64,000 nt of DNA from assembly GCA_000310025.1 (NCBI GenBank), contig FN649748.1, positions 776,152 to 840,151 on the forward strand, written 5' to 3'. Below the pieces are notes generated by a model. It worked only from the letters and a program-made list of their open reading frames with translations, was not told where the DNA came from and searched no databases. This document shows positions 12,341-26,010 of the stretch, one piece after another. Source of the stretch: Ectocarpus siliculosus (taxonomy: Eukaryota > Sar > Phaeophyceae > Ectocarpales > Ectocarpaceae). The translations under genes were made by a program, and so were the position numbers. The stretch's first letter is position 1; every line of letters begins with the position of its first letter.

Positions 12341-15300
12341 CCTTCTTCACGTCGCTACGAAACCCGAGCTTTTTAGCGCGTTGAACCGATGACATGCCCT
12401 GCGATATTTCCTGTCAGGCCGCGGGGGAGTTGGGGTTGACGAACGAACGTATTGAAAGAAAAATCACACGCAGCCCACTGTTTTCCCACGTCCGTCCTAC
12501 AGTACTACATACTTCCTTGAACCCGTTGTCTCCAACACTCTGTTGCCGAAATAATATGTTTGGAGTGCCGTCCAGTTGGAAATCCGGCACGGTTCCTATA
12601 TGGATGATTGTCGTGAGGTTGGCGGTTTCAGACTGGCCGGAGCCGGATCGTTCAACCCCCTTGTGACATTAGATTATCTGTACTGTAGATTGGACGCGAT
12701 CCGCAGAAGAGGGCCCCTGTCTTTTCATGGCCCCCGCCCGGTAGCTACCGCGGTTGATGATTCAAGGAATCCCCTCAAGGGGTCTCTCAACAGGTAGGTG
12801 TTTTACCAGAAATAATGATGGTGAAATCAAGGAGGATGGTGGTGAAAGCACTCCAAAACGAACTCGAGTGCCTTTTAGCAGCCTTGGCAGTTTTCTTCTG
12901 TTGCTACCGTTTCTGTCTTGCACCCGGAGAATTGCTTAGCCTCCCCTGTGCCGCCCCCTCACGGTGTCCTAGTTAATGACATTTAGAAGTGTTTTGTGTT
13001 TTCAACCGCACCGAGACTGACGTCTTTTCATTGGTCAGCCGGTTAGCGCGGTCGATGTTACTGTAATCTAACAACACACACATGGTCTATTTATGAACCA
13101 AAAAATAGCGGAGGGCGGGTGCTGGTGCCACGGGGATTCGACTACGTAGTACTGTAGAAGTTGTAGCCGAACATCGATCGCTCTCTGCCAGTGGTATCCG
13201 GACCTCTAAAGATTATTAGATTGTGTCGGGAACAGTTACACGCATCTGCTACCCTTCTGTGCTTCTTTCAGATTACGAACGTAGTGTGTGCCTAATACGA
13301 CCTTGGTAAATGTATCGGTATTGAGCAGATGACTGTTGCCACGGAAGAGGTGCACATTTGGGGTGAAATCTTACACTGCTGGAAGAAAATGTCTACAATG
13401 TACGGTAATCCTGTTTCGGTGACCTTCCGGCGAAATAGGACGTGACCAACAGGTTTCCGTAGCAGTAGAGTACAAAAGTGTGTCTCCCTACCCGAAGTGC
13501 AAGACAAGGCGGCCCCCTCAGCAGTGGCATTAGACTCCGATATCGGAACGTTTATTTTCGAGGGAAACAACACCAGCTGACATTCACGCACCCGTGCTGC
13601 TCTGAACTCTCACAAGCGAGGGCGCGCAAACCCAGAACCCTTGACACGTATAGGTGAGGACTGCACGTGGAGTGAGAATACTTGAGTTGCACGTGATTGC
13701 CATCTTGCAATTGCCCCGAGAGACTGCTTGTGGCGCCCGGCCCGCTCGCTATTTTTCCGTCGCTTCTTGGGCCTGGACCTCACTGAATAATACCTGTCTG
13801 TCTCTCCCCGCTTCGCGCGCGGGTCGACGCTCCCACAACCGTGGGTGGGACCCTCTAGCGGACCACGTCTGGTGCGGTGGTGCCGAAATTGAAATGTGGT
13901 TGATTGTTGATTGTTGCCGCGACGGGGCGGAATTTGAATCAACACCGATTGGCCAAGGGCAACTACCAACTTGTTCACCCGTTAAGTCCTAGGGATGCCT
14001 CTTACACCATCCCCACACACAATCAAACCCCTGGACATTGCGTGAGACAGGCTTGGTTTCGCTGGGTGTCAGCCCGCCACGCTGCACGGCTATGTAGAAT
14101 ACGGTTTAACTATTATAATTATTTCTTGCATGCAAAACAACCGTCGGCCGGTCCGGTGTCGTTCTGAACGTCTGCGAGCTGCCGACTGCCGACTGCGGCG
14201 GCGGACAACGCGCACAGAGAAGCTAGCACGTTCCGACAGAATCGACAAACTGACCTCTCTCGTGCAATCACCCTAGGCACGGTGTAGCACGGGTCGCAGC
14301 TTGTACCCTCTGCTCCTCTCTTTTGTGTCCCCGTAGCGGATCTGACCAGGGAGCAGCATCAGGCGGATCGAGGGAAAAGATAAATTTGATCGAGGCGTTT
14401 GTACCGGGAGGGGAGGAAAGGTACAGCGCCGTGTTGAAGACCGTTGGATCCAGGCCCCACAGCCCACAGCCCGCCACCCCAAAACCAAGCGCCTTGGCTG
14501 CCCCGAGCCCCGAGAGGTCCGTGGCTGCTGCTCGTACTCCACGTATGGGCAGCGCAGATATCTCATGTACACTATACTTCTGCTGTGCATGTAGACTACA
14601 GTAATAATGCAATTGCGATGTGACAACCGCAGAGTATTCCCACAAAATCCGGTGGCCACGATGTGGCGACGAAATGGTGATTCTTGTACATGAACGAAAT
14701 TGACGTTTGTACGACTACTGCTGTACCAGGGATACTTTTTCTTCTTCTGCCTGCTGAGAAAGGTACATGCAGTAGGTGGGCTAGGCCGGATGTATGTTAC
14801 AGCTCAGGTCCATCCTTCGATTAGTAGACTACCCGTCTGTCAAGGTTCTTGAGTGAGGGTGTTTTGATGCTGGAATACTGCGTCGGCCGGTTGTAGATGG
14901 ATCAAACACACGAATATCCCTACTACACCGTTGCCGATATGTAGACTATAGATTGCGAAAGATATACAGATGTTACCCCCACTATCGATATCGACCTGCT
15001 TGAAGCCCGATTACTCCACGACGAAGAGGATGCCACGGCAGTACATACAATAGTCAGATGATGCATTTTGGGGACGCTCTCGACGGGACGGTTCGAAAGC
15101 CGTCAAGTTGTTAGCACCGTTCGCGCTTTGAAAATCGCTCCTCCAGGCGGTGTGTTTCATAAAACACCGAAAACACCGATGTTTCGACGGGTGACCGGAC
15201 GTGGATCACCCTGTTTCAAGGATTCATTCCGTGAAGACATACTGTATACGTCGTGCTCAATCCATTCGCCATCAACCGGGCAATCGCATTGATACGATCT

Positions 15301-16460
15301 TCATGATAAGATCAGGCAGGAGTTGACTAGAGAGTCCAAGGCAGAGGGGACTCCGTCCCTCACCAAACGATCAGGCCACGTGCATACCAAACTTCAGAGG
15401 CATACCGACCGCTGGGTACACAAACAACTCATCTTCAGCAGGTCGTTATCGATTTTCAGCGGGATGCTATTTTGCTTGCCAACGCGCAAGAGAGAATAAC
15501 GCGTTGCCAAGAACTTCCGCCTTCAACACGCCCCCCGATGAGCAACAAACATGCTGGGTTTTCGATTGTCAGCACGAGCTATCGCAACGTTTCTCGCTCT
15601 CACCCATCTCTTCTTGACATCAAAAACGACCCCCGAGGCAAAAGGTTTCTGTTTTTCTTAAACGTCATGGCCGTGGCGGCGATGAGGGCTAACCAAACAA
15701 GCTTGATCTGAAGGCGGAAAGGCCTTCCTTCAAATCGCCGTGTGCACAGTAATACCAATCTAAGTGAAATGTCCATATAATCTCAACTTTCTTCTCGTTC
15801 CCACAAACGCATACACAGTACCTCTGTTACAGTACCTCTGTTCTACACGAAACACCACCCAATACATACATTTCTACCATGAGGTGTGGTTTCATACCTA
15901 CAAACGGGGGCATACTAACGCAGGACGGCCGTCGAGACGTCAGCAAATATCAACAAGATACACAAAACAACACAAAACTTACAGCACAATTCCCCCAATC
16001 AAAACCCAACCCCACACCTTCAGTCGACACATGCGCTATGGAGTCGCCTCGGATGCGCCGCCACCTCGCTAGTGTAACAACTTACCTTTGAACACTCGTC
16101 CTGGTGTGTGTGAACCATTCAGTGCATCGGCCCCAACCCCCGGCCTAGAGAACATCCACATTAATTTGTCTTCGTACTAAAAATTTGCCACCGATCGAAG
16201 ACCTTTGCGGCATCATCAGCGGTAGCAGGGATACCTCCCACTCGACCTGCGGTAAGAACGGAACCCTCCCGAAATGTATGTGGTATGAGCTTGTACCGCC
16301 CCTCCCATACAGCTCCCGTCGGTGCCGTTAGGCTCAATGCCCAGATATCGCCGTCCCTTCTTATTCGCAACCTTCTTTCGAACGATCAAGCCACCGGAAG
16401 GAGGCGCCGAGACCCTTAGTGGACTGAGCGCAGACACTGTCGGCCCGGATATCGACAGCG
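12341..16460. other. Intergenic, gene 3 to gene 2
   Basis: No gene recognised. Blocks at 14256-14305 and 14502-14550 are clearly similar, in the same order and orientation, to 25743-25795 and 26183-26235 upstream of gene 3, so the duplication unit included intergenic DNA. A 14-bp tandem repeat (ACAGTACCTCTGTT twice) lies at 15815-15843. The rest is unremarkable. Confidence 0.6.
12383..12432 (-). promoter_or_regulatory. Conserved block upstream of gene 2
   Basis: Shares GACATGCCCTGCGA and TTTCCTGTCAGGCC (plus strand) followed by a CGGGGGAG run with 22810-22856. Located 43-92 bp before the ATG. Regulatory function is inferred from position only. Confidence 0.38.
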
Positions 16461-19400
16461 TCATGCAGCCCCAAACTCCTCCTCACGATGACCCACACTA
16501 TTTCTTCTAGCCGCGACCTCGCCACTTCCTGCACCCGGAGTAGACGACCTAGAGACAGCGTGTGCCACGGCTGAGGGCGACGAAAAAGAAAACAATCTCC
16601 CCACCAAGGGTAAGCGTCTGCACGAGTCCAGCAGGCGGCCCCGTGGAGAGAAAATGGAGGGGGGCGCCGCCAGCCGAACCGGGGTCGTTGACGCGCTCGG
16701 GACCAAGACGCCCTCCGCCCGCAGGAGGCGCATCTGTCGCTGCTCCAGCTCGGACGCGTCGACGATTCGGCGGAACCCCTCCGTCTCGATGAAATCCCTC
16801 TGGAAGTTGGTCTACGCTCGCCGCCATGGTGGTTGGAGGGGGCAAGAGAGAGGGGACGGGGCGAGGGAAACGGGTGTTCTTGTTTCTCAGCTGGGTGCTT
16901 TTGAAGGAAGCGTAAGAATCACTCTGATAAGCGCGTGTCGAAACTATTTCTTCGACAGTGAGGTGGCAGTTTTGAGTTTTGGATTCGTGTCGAGGAGGGT
17001 GCTCCTATAGGCATCCATGATGCCGGTAAAACCTTTGCGGCTGGCAAAAGTACGGTAAAAGAGTGCGAGTGATCGTCCGCCACCCAGCCCGACTTTCAAA
17101 GATCGATTGCTCCACAGCCAAGAGGACACGAAACCTACACGCGCGAAGAAAACTCTCCTCTACACCCTTTCAACAAATGCAAACTTGTTGCCGCCGATTT
17201 GCAGGCCTCTTGCTTCTTGTGTAATCGACCCAAAACGTCGCGGGAGATCGTTCGCACGCTTGCGGTACATTGCCTTGTTCTGGGAAACCCCAGACTTTCG
17301 CCAGACTTGGTAAATCGACAGCAACGATCGGCACCACTTGTCTTTCCTTACACCAAAATCAGCAAGATAAGCCTACGGGCCGCATTGGCGCGCACATCAC
17401 GGTGTTCACGTGATACGGGTGAGTTTTGGATTGCAAAACTGGCAAGTGGAAGAGGCTTGGAGGCTCAACGACGGTCACTTTTCTCCCGTGTTACCTCCAT
17501 AACGGCCAGAACCTCTGCTCTAGCGCGGTCGAAGATGTCGTAGGCCGTCACGTCCGTCGACAAAATCTCCTCCCGGCACTCCCCCGAAATGTTTACCTGC
17601 CAACCCGACACCAACGCGGCAGAATAGACCAAACGGAGGGAATGAGAACTACACGTTTTGTGCAATAGTGTGGCGTCTTGCTGCTGCAGGTGTGCCTGCA
17701 GGTAATTGTTCAGTATTCACGATCACTTCGCTGGACTTGCTGTTACCACCAGGACGGCGGGTGTGTGTCACAGCATAGGTAAGTCACAGGGGATACAATA
17801 CCCCAGTGACAACATTTTGGTGCCGTGTCTGAGATACTCTAGTGATCGCACGCTGTGGTAAGCTGGTTTTCCGTAGCGGACGTCATCATTTACAATGAAT
17901 TGGCTGCGGCGCTGGGAAAAAGACAGTGACATCGGACGCTTGTCCGCACCTGATCAGGACTCCCTTCCCTGATGTACTGTTCCACAATGCGCATCGTCGC
18001 CGCCTGTAGAACAATCCGACGGGGGGGGGGGGGAGCGTCCCCATCTATGGTGAGCTATCTGTAAGGGCATATCTTGGGTAGGTCGTTTCACTCCGTCCGA
18101 GGAACAAGACTCAGAGGCCATGGGTTTGGGAGACGCGTGTTTCTTTCCCCCGTGAGGCTCCTCCGCGAGTCATCGCCACTGCCATCACAAACCGTTCAAC
18201 CTTCTCTGTGCCGTCGGAGAGACACTCTCTCCAGAACCTTGAAAGGTACCTCCTATTCCCTTGTTGGCTTACCACTGGCCGTCCACTTTTTCCGTGACAA
18301 CGGACTACGCGTTCAGAACGTGTGAAAAGCCGGACGCCCTTGTGGATCAACGTGCAATGAAGAAGCAGCACTGCCGAGCTATGTATGTCGAAGAAGGCAA
18401 CTTACGAGCAGAGTCAGGGACGGGGATTGACTAGTCCTCCTGAGGCTAAGGTTACTGCTTTCACAGCCGACCCACAATTGGTTCCTTTCGTATCGTTTAG
18501 ATTCAACGTCATCATCGGCGTGCTTTAGGTCTAACGTAACCATGCCGACGTTACACCCGCTGAACCAACCATTGAGAACCTACACATTTACATGCAGGTC
18601 CACAGAACGATGGAAGTGTTTCGTGTTCTCATGGCTTCGTGATGCATTGCTACGGCACACGCCGAAACTCCACAAACACCTCATATGTAGCTCACGTTCA
18701 CCGTCCAATCTTTCGGAATTTCGATGTGGAGTAGGACGTAGCGACTACGGTAGTCTCTGAAAAAAAAAAAACGTCAAGGGTCCTGGGTAGCGTGTTGGTG
18801 GGTGAGTGACTCGATCAACGGCACATGGAAGTCGCGTGCAATACACAACTTGGGGACAAGCCTTCGTTAAGCATCCCTGCTACTGCCGCTTCTTCACCTG
18901 TCTGCCGAAATAGCCCTTGATCTCCTCCCTGTCTAGCGAGTCGAGGTAAAAGTCCACCAGCTCTTGGGCCACCATAGTCTCGACGTACTTCCGAAACTCG
19001 ACGCGAAGTTGCTGCACGGACAGTTGCTCCGCCAAGCTAGCCTTGAGCTGTAAAGGTGCATGTGTGATAGTTAGTTCGAGACACGGGGCGCCAAACAAAG
19101 TAAGGTAGATTCACTAGCATGCCACGAGTTGATGAAAACGCCGGTTGTTTGCCACCGGTAGTGGCAGTATAAGTGAACAACTCCGATGAGGCCTGCATTG
19201 TGCGTACAATACAAGAGGGCTTGTACTTGGGGGGGGGGGGGGGTGTTCGTGAGAATCTCTCTCTCTCTCTTTGTCCTCCCCTCTGCGTCATCCGTGAAAG
19301 TCGGGAGGGAAATACAGAATTAATATCGAATAGACGGGGAGTGAAACGAAGAAAATAAACTTGACAATCATTATTGAGCTGCTGGACGGAGGTCTACCAT

Positions 19401-22164
19401 GCAAACCACGCACATCCTGCAAAATCCCATCCAGCATGAGCACCACATACGCTTTGGGAGTAATGACGTCTTGGCGTTTGGTGCTTACTTCTCCCTTGGC
19501 TGCCTGAGAATGGAAATATGTCCACATCTGTATTCCGCATGCTCAAACCAAACGGATCATCACGCTACCGGGCCCGCCCATCGACTGTCGGGCGTAAATG
19601 ACGTACTCGGGCGCTCTCAAAAACACCTGCCAGCTACATATTCAAGCCAAATATCCAAGCCAAACTCGGTACAGATATGTCGCGCGTGGCTCGTCAAGCC
19701 GCGATCACACAATCCTCTGCGGACAAGCACACGCAACAACAACGATCCAGCGGCAACAACAAAAGTAACAGCAACAACAACGACCAACAACAACCCAGAC
19801 CAACCAAAACAAGATCATTGCTGGAGTCACGAGCTGCGAGCGGCGGTTCCCGAACCTGCGCGGGCGAAGGCATCTCCGAGAAGCCCTTAGTGAACGAGTA
19901 CAGGTACTCCGTGTCCCCCGCCAGCTTCCTCTTGATTGGCTCCCCTATGGAGCCCCACAGTAGCGTGTACGTCGTCAGCACCGGGTCTGGATCGTGTCAC
20001 AACGGGAGGTAGGGGCAGAGGGATGTAACCGATAAGCGGTTTGCCGCCGCGATGGCATCGTGACCGCCACTGCCTTTATCGCTAACGTGGGTGTTGGACG
20101 AGCAAGATTCTTTCAGGTCTGGCACCTTCAACTAATCGCCTCCCCATGTTCCTAAGCCACAACCTCACCAACGATAGTCACCCTCAAAGGAAGGAAACGG
20201 CAGCAAAAATCATCAGGAACGCGAAGGGAGACAGCGACTCACACACGATGGCCACTCTTCTGACGTAAACGTGTTGGTTGTTGAGGACTATGGCCACCAC
20301 GGCCGCGTAGCTGAATAGGAGCAAAGTCAGGCATGACAGGGTCCACTTCATGGCCTCGTACTCGTTGAACTGCTTCCGGACCCACCTCAGCTGACGGGCG
20401 CACACAAACCTGATTCGGTACAGCATCGATGGAATAGGACATAGGAGGCCTGTTGATGAAACTCCAAGAACAACAAAGGCCTACGGCAAGGATGGCGACG
20501 ACATCTACCGCCACCCCCAACGCAACCAAACACCCTCAAACGTGAAGCTATATACCCTCCACCGCTGTATTTTCTCCACCGCCATCCTCATCATCATCAC
20601 AAAGTCCTTCCTTCGCCTCACCAAAGATAGCAGATGGCGTAGAACCCCAGGGCGTTCATCGCCAGGACCACGTTCCTCGAATCCGTCGTTGTGTTGCAAG
20701 AATTGACAGTCTCGTCGAAGAAATGGAGATCTGGGAAAATAATGGCCGCCAACAGAGGACCCAGGCTGATACTCGACATCAGCATTACCTGGTACCTGAC
20801 GGGTGGGGGACGTGGACATCGCTTAGCGACGTCTACTGACTACCAGGACATCAAACGTCATGCATTAAAAAAAAGATCGTGAATGTTTCACGCAACTTGT
20901 TTTTGCCTTCCCTCGAAGTTTCGCACGGCAGAGTACAAACAGAACACAAAAACTTTTCAAAGCTGATGAGTCTCTGAAACAGCCTCGACAATTGTGGTGT
21001 TATCTAAGATAACAGCGTGCGCACTTTACATCGACCCGGTGCGCCGATGGTAGACGCCGATAGAGACGTGACACACAGCCTCCTGGTTATGGAAGGTCGA
21101 ACAGCGTGACTAGTTTGACCTCAACTCAGTCGCCCCCGGAATTATGAAAACAAAAAAACAGTGTGTTGGGACCGTACTCTAGGTCTAGGACCAACTCGGT
21201 GAACAGTTCGGCAAGGCCTCTTGATAGTCGAAAGCGATGAGGTTTGCTCCGCAGAAAAAATGATTAGAGTACGAACGAAAATCCCGGAACCGACCACAAC
21301 ACCAACCGGGAATGCTCACTTTGCTGGCCACATGTGGTCGTCGTGCTTGATCAAAATCCTCCACATCCGGTAAACCCGAACGGCAAACGACATCATGTGC
21401 GCTAGTAGTGTCGACCACGAAAAGATTACCTTGGGGATGATGAAAAACAGTGAGGGGGGGGGGGGGGAGGGTAAGACAAACACACGAACGCGAAGTGGTC
21501 ACACAAAGGTGATGCCTGGAGCAGCAGATGGAGAGAAAAGGGCACACCAAAGCGCTGAGAGGGAGAAGGGAAGCCGACAGAGCGGAATGTGGAGTGCAAA
21601 CAACGACATGGAACCCGCTTGAAAGAGCCGCCGATCTCCTCTCTACACACGAAACGAGGACACATGTACCACGCAGCGCCGCCCGAGACAAGCCGCAAGG
21701 ACGTCGTGTCGCGCTAAAACAAACGCAACGCTTCACATTAAAGGGAGGGTCCGACCTAACGTTCGACAGTCACACGGAACTGGAACATGCTCATACAGTC
21801 CCGCACCCTTGCCAGCCACTAGGTTCTATGTGACAATAGAGCGCGATCCCGCGGAAGTGGCTCCGATCCATGTCACCCTTCATCCGCCACCTGGCACAAG
21901 TGACCGCCGCCACCACCTCTCCACCCCGTACACCGCCCGTTTGACATTCACTCCCAGTTTTGCGAGAGTCGATCTGGTGCCGTGCCGCCTGCGCCTAAGT
22001 TCGACACCTGAAACGCTAACATGTCACCACGAAAATCAGCAAAAAACCCAGAGAGCAGGACGAAGGGGTGCATGCAACAGTACGGTGTATCCAACTCGTC
22101 CAAAGCGCACCGATGTGTCGCCGCCCAATATCCTCAGTGATGACCCACGACGGATAGAGAGAGA

Positions 22165-22200
<36 letters not shown>

Positions 22201-22754
22201 TGGAGAGAGAGAGATAGAGGCTCACCTCAAAGTAGCAGTTGGCGAGGAAGTCGCCTTCACTCCTCTCGATGATGCCGGTCTCTAGAGCAGACGCAAAGGT
22301 CCACGCGAAACCCGCGAGCGTCTGGACGAAAATACAAGGGACGAGAGGAGAGAGAAAAGACAACGGAAAAGTCAGCGCCTTGGGGGGGAGGGGTTTCGAA
22401 GGAGGAGGTAGTGGGAGAAGGGCGTAGAGGAAAGAAAGAGAGAGAGAGAGCGGATAGGTAACTTCGAGGCACTTTTTTAATTCTGCTTCAAGCACAGACA
22501 AGACAGAGCTAACCGCCTGAGAGAGACAACAACAGCAACAACAAGGACAACGATCAAAAAGGCGTGCGTTGCATCATATTCCTACCCACCATGATGATGA
22601 CGATATCGACGTTCTTGGTGACGTATGGTGGCCACTTCCGCCACCGAATTAGATGGATGCACACCCCCAGGGCAAAGGCTTGGAACGCACCCACCATTCC
22701 CAGCATGACGTAATCGACAAAGGTTAAAGGCTCCCACGGCTCTTCGTCCGACAT
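16461..22754 (-). CDS. 7TM-RGS receptor-like gene 3 (ten exons, 499 aa)
   Basis: Exons: 22754-22590, 22321-22226, 21429-21320, 20795-20622, 20409-20243, 19986-19856, 19047-18898, 18003-17950, 17596-17495, 16811-16461 (TGA stop). They sum to 500 codons with the same phases as gene 2. Protein layout: MSDEEPWEP start, seven membrane segments in residues 1-252, linker ending SEMPSPAQ, RGS domain from residue 282 (LKASLAEQL) to about 405, then the longest tail of the family (about 95 residues, Arg/Ser/Pro-rich, ending EEEFGAA). The paired Cys84/Cys157 and the CNTT sequon are kept. TM2 is split by intron 1, TM5 by intron 4 and TM7 by intron 5, which confirms that the exons belong together. Intron 2 contains a long GA repeat next to the exon 2 donor. 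This is the closest relative of gene 2; its start codon lies 10.4 kb from that of gene 2. Expected function as for gene 2. Confidence 0.88.
22151..22215. repeat. GA dinucleotide repeat in intron 2 of gene 3
   Basis: GAGA runs with occasional T ending about ten bases from the exon 2 donor. Confidence 0.9.
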
Positions 22755-22804
22755 CCTTCGTCACCTCTCTCCGAAATCCGTGCAATTCTAAAGCGTGACT
22801 TCAA

Positions 22805-22856
22805 CCTGATGACACGCCCCGCGAGACTTCCTGTCAGGCCACGGGGGAGATGGGGA
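22805..22856 (-). promoter_or_regulatory. Conserved block upstream of gene 3
   Basis: Counterpart of 12383-12432: TTCCTGTCAGGCCACGGGG with its flanks. Located 51-102 bp before the ATG. Same caveat: it could be conserved 5' UTR. Confidence 0.38.
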
Positions 22857-25800
22857 CGTAGTTTCGAGCGTATTGGGCAGGATATTACACGTGGGCCACC
22901 GTTGTGTGCTCCTTCCACCGACCGCGAGGTTTGACAGAAATATTTCCAACTTTGGGATTCTGGGTATCGTTCAACATATGTAAAATATGGTTGTTCTCCA
23001 TTTAATAAACATGAGCCAGTTGCAGTAGATAAGGGAGACAAGAAGAAGACGCTTATTAGTGGGAAATATCGTCTCTTTAGGTGGTTTGAGTTTGTTTTGA
23101 AGATCGGCGGGGCTTATCCCTCAATCTGACTTAGCCCCACGACGGAGCAAGTGCTTAATCCCGCTACGACATGGACTGGTGATTCGGAGGGCATATTTTT
23201 ATTTGAATGCCGTTTGCGTCTCTCTGAATCCCTGTGACAAGTACGGTTCAACGAGCTCGCTCTTTGATGAAGCATTTGATGGGGTTATTCCTGCGCAACA
23301 TACATTGTTGTTCATTGTTTTCTGCCCAGTGAAACCGTTCCAGGCTCTGCTCATTGGTGCCCTTGAAACATTAGCACCGGTCCGACTGACGTGCTAGGTG
23401 GGGAAGGAGCCAGGTACTATCTACCACGCACAAATTGAGAGTGTGGAGGAAGACGGCTGCGGTGGCAGTGCTCTATCGTGCTTCCATACCGCCACCCTGT
23501 CGGACTTCCAGCGTGGTTCAATTTTTCTCTTTGTTCGTAACGTCCGTGTTTCAGACTGGACGGGCAAGGTTGTGCTGCTGTAGGCTTCATTCGCGTTGTG
23601 CATTGCCTCCTAACGAAGATGCATCCAGGTACGGGCGCGCTTCGCCGAAAATGGGCCCCGCATTTGTCACGGCTAGGGTGGCCGATGACTGAGGAAATTT
23701 CACGCACTGGGAGACGTAAGGCCTCTCGAGATGTCTCTATTGTACCGCATGGACTAGACGACATAATAGAAAAACGTGCCAAACGTCGCTAGCGATTCAA
23801 TATTTGAAGCAATATGTACGCATCAAGGCCCGCTTGTACTTCAAGGGTAAGGAAACATCACAATAAAAACAAAACTAGTGCGTACAATTGTATAGAAAAG
23901 AAACAACACCTGGTGGACGTTGATAATACCCTACTACTTTGAAGCTTGGACGGGGGCAACGATTAAAAAAAGTCAGGCCTGGGGCCGAAATCGACCTTTG
24001 TGTTCCGACGGGCACCCCAAGAAGGACTACAAGTATATGTGTAGTGCTGTTATGTACCAGTATGTGCTTACGTCAGGGAACAATCTCTGAGACTGTCGGG
24101 CACACGCATACCATATGCAGGAACAAGACGGGCGACGGGATGGCTTCCGGTACGACGGCGATTTTGCCAAATGCAAGTGCGTGGTCTGGCCTTCCGAACA
24201 ACAATTGTTGCTGTTGTTGTTGCTGTCTTCACATTAAAAACCGTTCCGATCTCTCTCTACCCAGTACCTTCGTATGTCCGTACTGATCCAACACTCGACG
24301 CGGTCGATTCCCGTGGTCACAGGTTAAGGTACACTCAAATAAACTGGCCCCGAGGGGTCCGCAAGCCAATAGAAATCAACGACAGATATTCTGGAGTTCT
24401 CCATTCCCTCCGCGCGCTATGCGAGGTATCAACTGAGACTAGGAGTCACTATCACGGGCCGGAGAGAAAGAGGTACACCCCCTTGGTTCAATCTTGGTAC
24501 TTCACAACGCAAGCAGAGACAAGGCCATCTGGCACAGAAAAAGAGAGAAAAAGAGAAAACAGAGAAAAAGGAAACAGTAAGGCAAGATGGGACGCCGCAA
24601 ATGGTGTCTGCACAGCAGACGCCGCTAAAGGTTGTCGGAACCTGAACGGTTGCACACGTCAACTTGCGTAATGTTGGTGTAACGAGTACAGCCGAGTCAA
24701 TAGTCTATAGTAAACGCTGTGAGAGATCGGAACGCTTGGTGACAACATCAACGACCATAGCGTAGCAACAGCAGTGTGTACTACGAACACCAACGTTTCG
24801 GTTCGACGACGCTGCCGAACACTGCCTCCCAGCACGGGGACACCTGATGATGGGCGTTAGGCAGGTACTCCTGCCTGAGGTGTAGCTCTCAAGCGAGGTG
24901 TGAGATTGGTGCGAGACACCTCGGTGATCGGAGACTGGAGACCGCTTCGCTTCAAAAGTGTGGTCGTACGGCCATCTTTCTCTCTCGCTCGCAAAGGGCA
25001 GAATATGCGCATCAGGAGGCGCCTTTTCCTCCAACAAGTCCTCACCTTGAACCCCTTTACTACAAGTCGTATGCACAGCACACGTCATAGGTCGTCTCTG
25101 CAACCCGCACACATGACAGACCTTCTCGGCACAACGCCCCGCCGCGGTTGAACAAGGACAAGAGTTTTCACTTGTCTTTGCCATGCCAGGCGTGCGGATG
25201 CGGACCCTCGTGTGAGTCCACATGTATAAGTATGTACGTCCCCGCTCGACACGCCCCCTCTCTTTCCCTCTCTCCCTGCCTAAGTGCCAGCAGGCATGGA
25301 ACTCTGCCCGCCCTCGGCAGTGCGTCAAGCTAATAGGATATTAGGTCGAAATTACCCTCGTTTCCACAACCGAACCTCGTTGTCGTGCGTGACGGGACCG
25401 GAAATAATTGAATCAACACGGGATGGGTAATTTTGAGAAGAGTTTATTTTTGAACGACCGCGCGTTGTTTACTCGCACCGGTGCAATCAGGGTCCGTTGA
25501 GCATCTTACACCCCGCGTGACATCCCCACACAACCAAGCACCAATACAAGCACACGAGAACGGGCTTGAGCGTGCCGAGTGTTACTTAGCTTGTTCTCCG
25601 CTCTCCGTCTCCTGATCATACAGCAGCATGCAAGTTCGTTAAATCTTGAATTCGAAACAAGCGTTGACCGACCCGGTGCCGACTGCTGCAGATTGACCAC
25701 CGCGGCTGACTGTGAGCAGGTTTTCTGACAAACCCACCTTTTTCGTCCAATCACCATAGGCACGGTGTAGCACCGTCCGCAGCTTGTAACCTCCTTGTCC

Positions 25801-25949
25801 CAGTGCTTTGTCCTCACCAGTCACCAGCAGTAGATCAACTACTCGGAGGGAAAAAATGCCGCCCCTCATTGATCAAGAAGAAGGATGAGCAGGCGTTTTT
25901 AGGAAGGGGACGAACACCTTACTTTACAGTAACCGTCCCGTGGTTGGTC

Positions 25950-26010
25950 AACTCATTTTTTTTTTTCCTTAATATGACGAATCCATCTCTATAAAAATAG
26001 AAAAGAGTAG
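25950..26010. repeat. Dispersed T-run repeat, copy 1
   Basis: A T run, then CTTAATATGAC, CCATCTCTAT and ATAGAAAAGAGT. The same order is found at 63357-63413. The family is unknown. Confidence 0.6.

Noticed and set aside
24705-25328. 207-codon minus-strand open frame
   Set aside because: Cys/Arg/Ser-rich with no recognisable motif, no splice support and no paralog; treated as chance.
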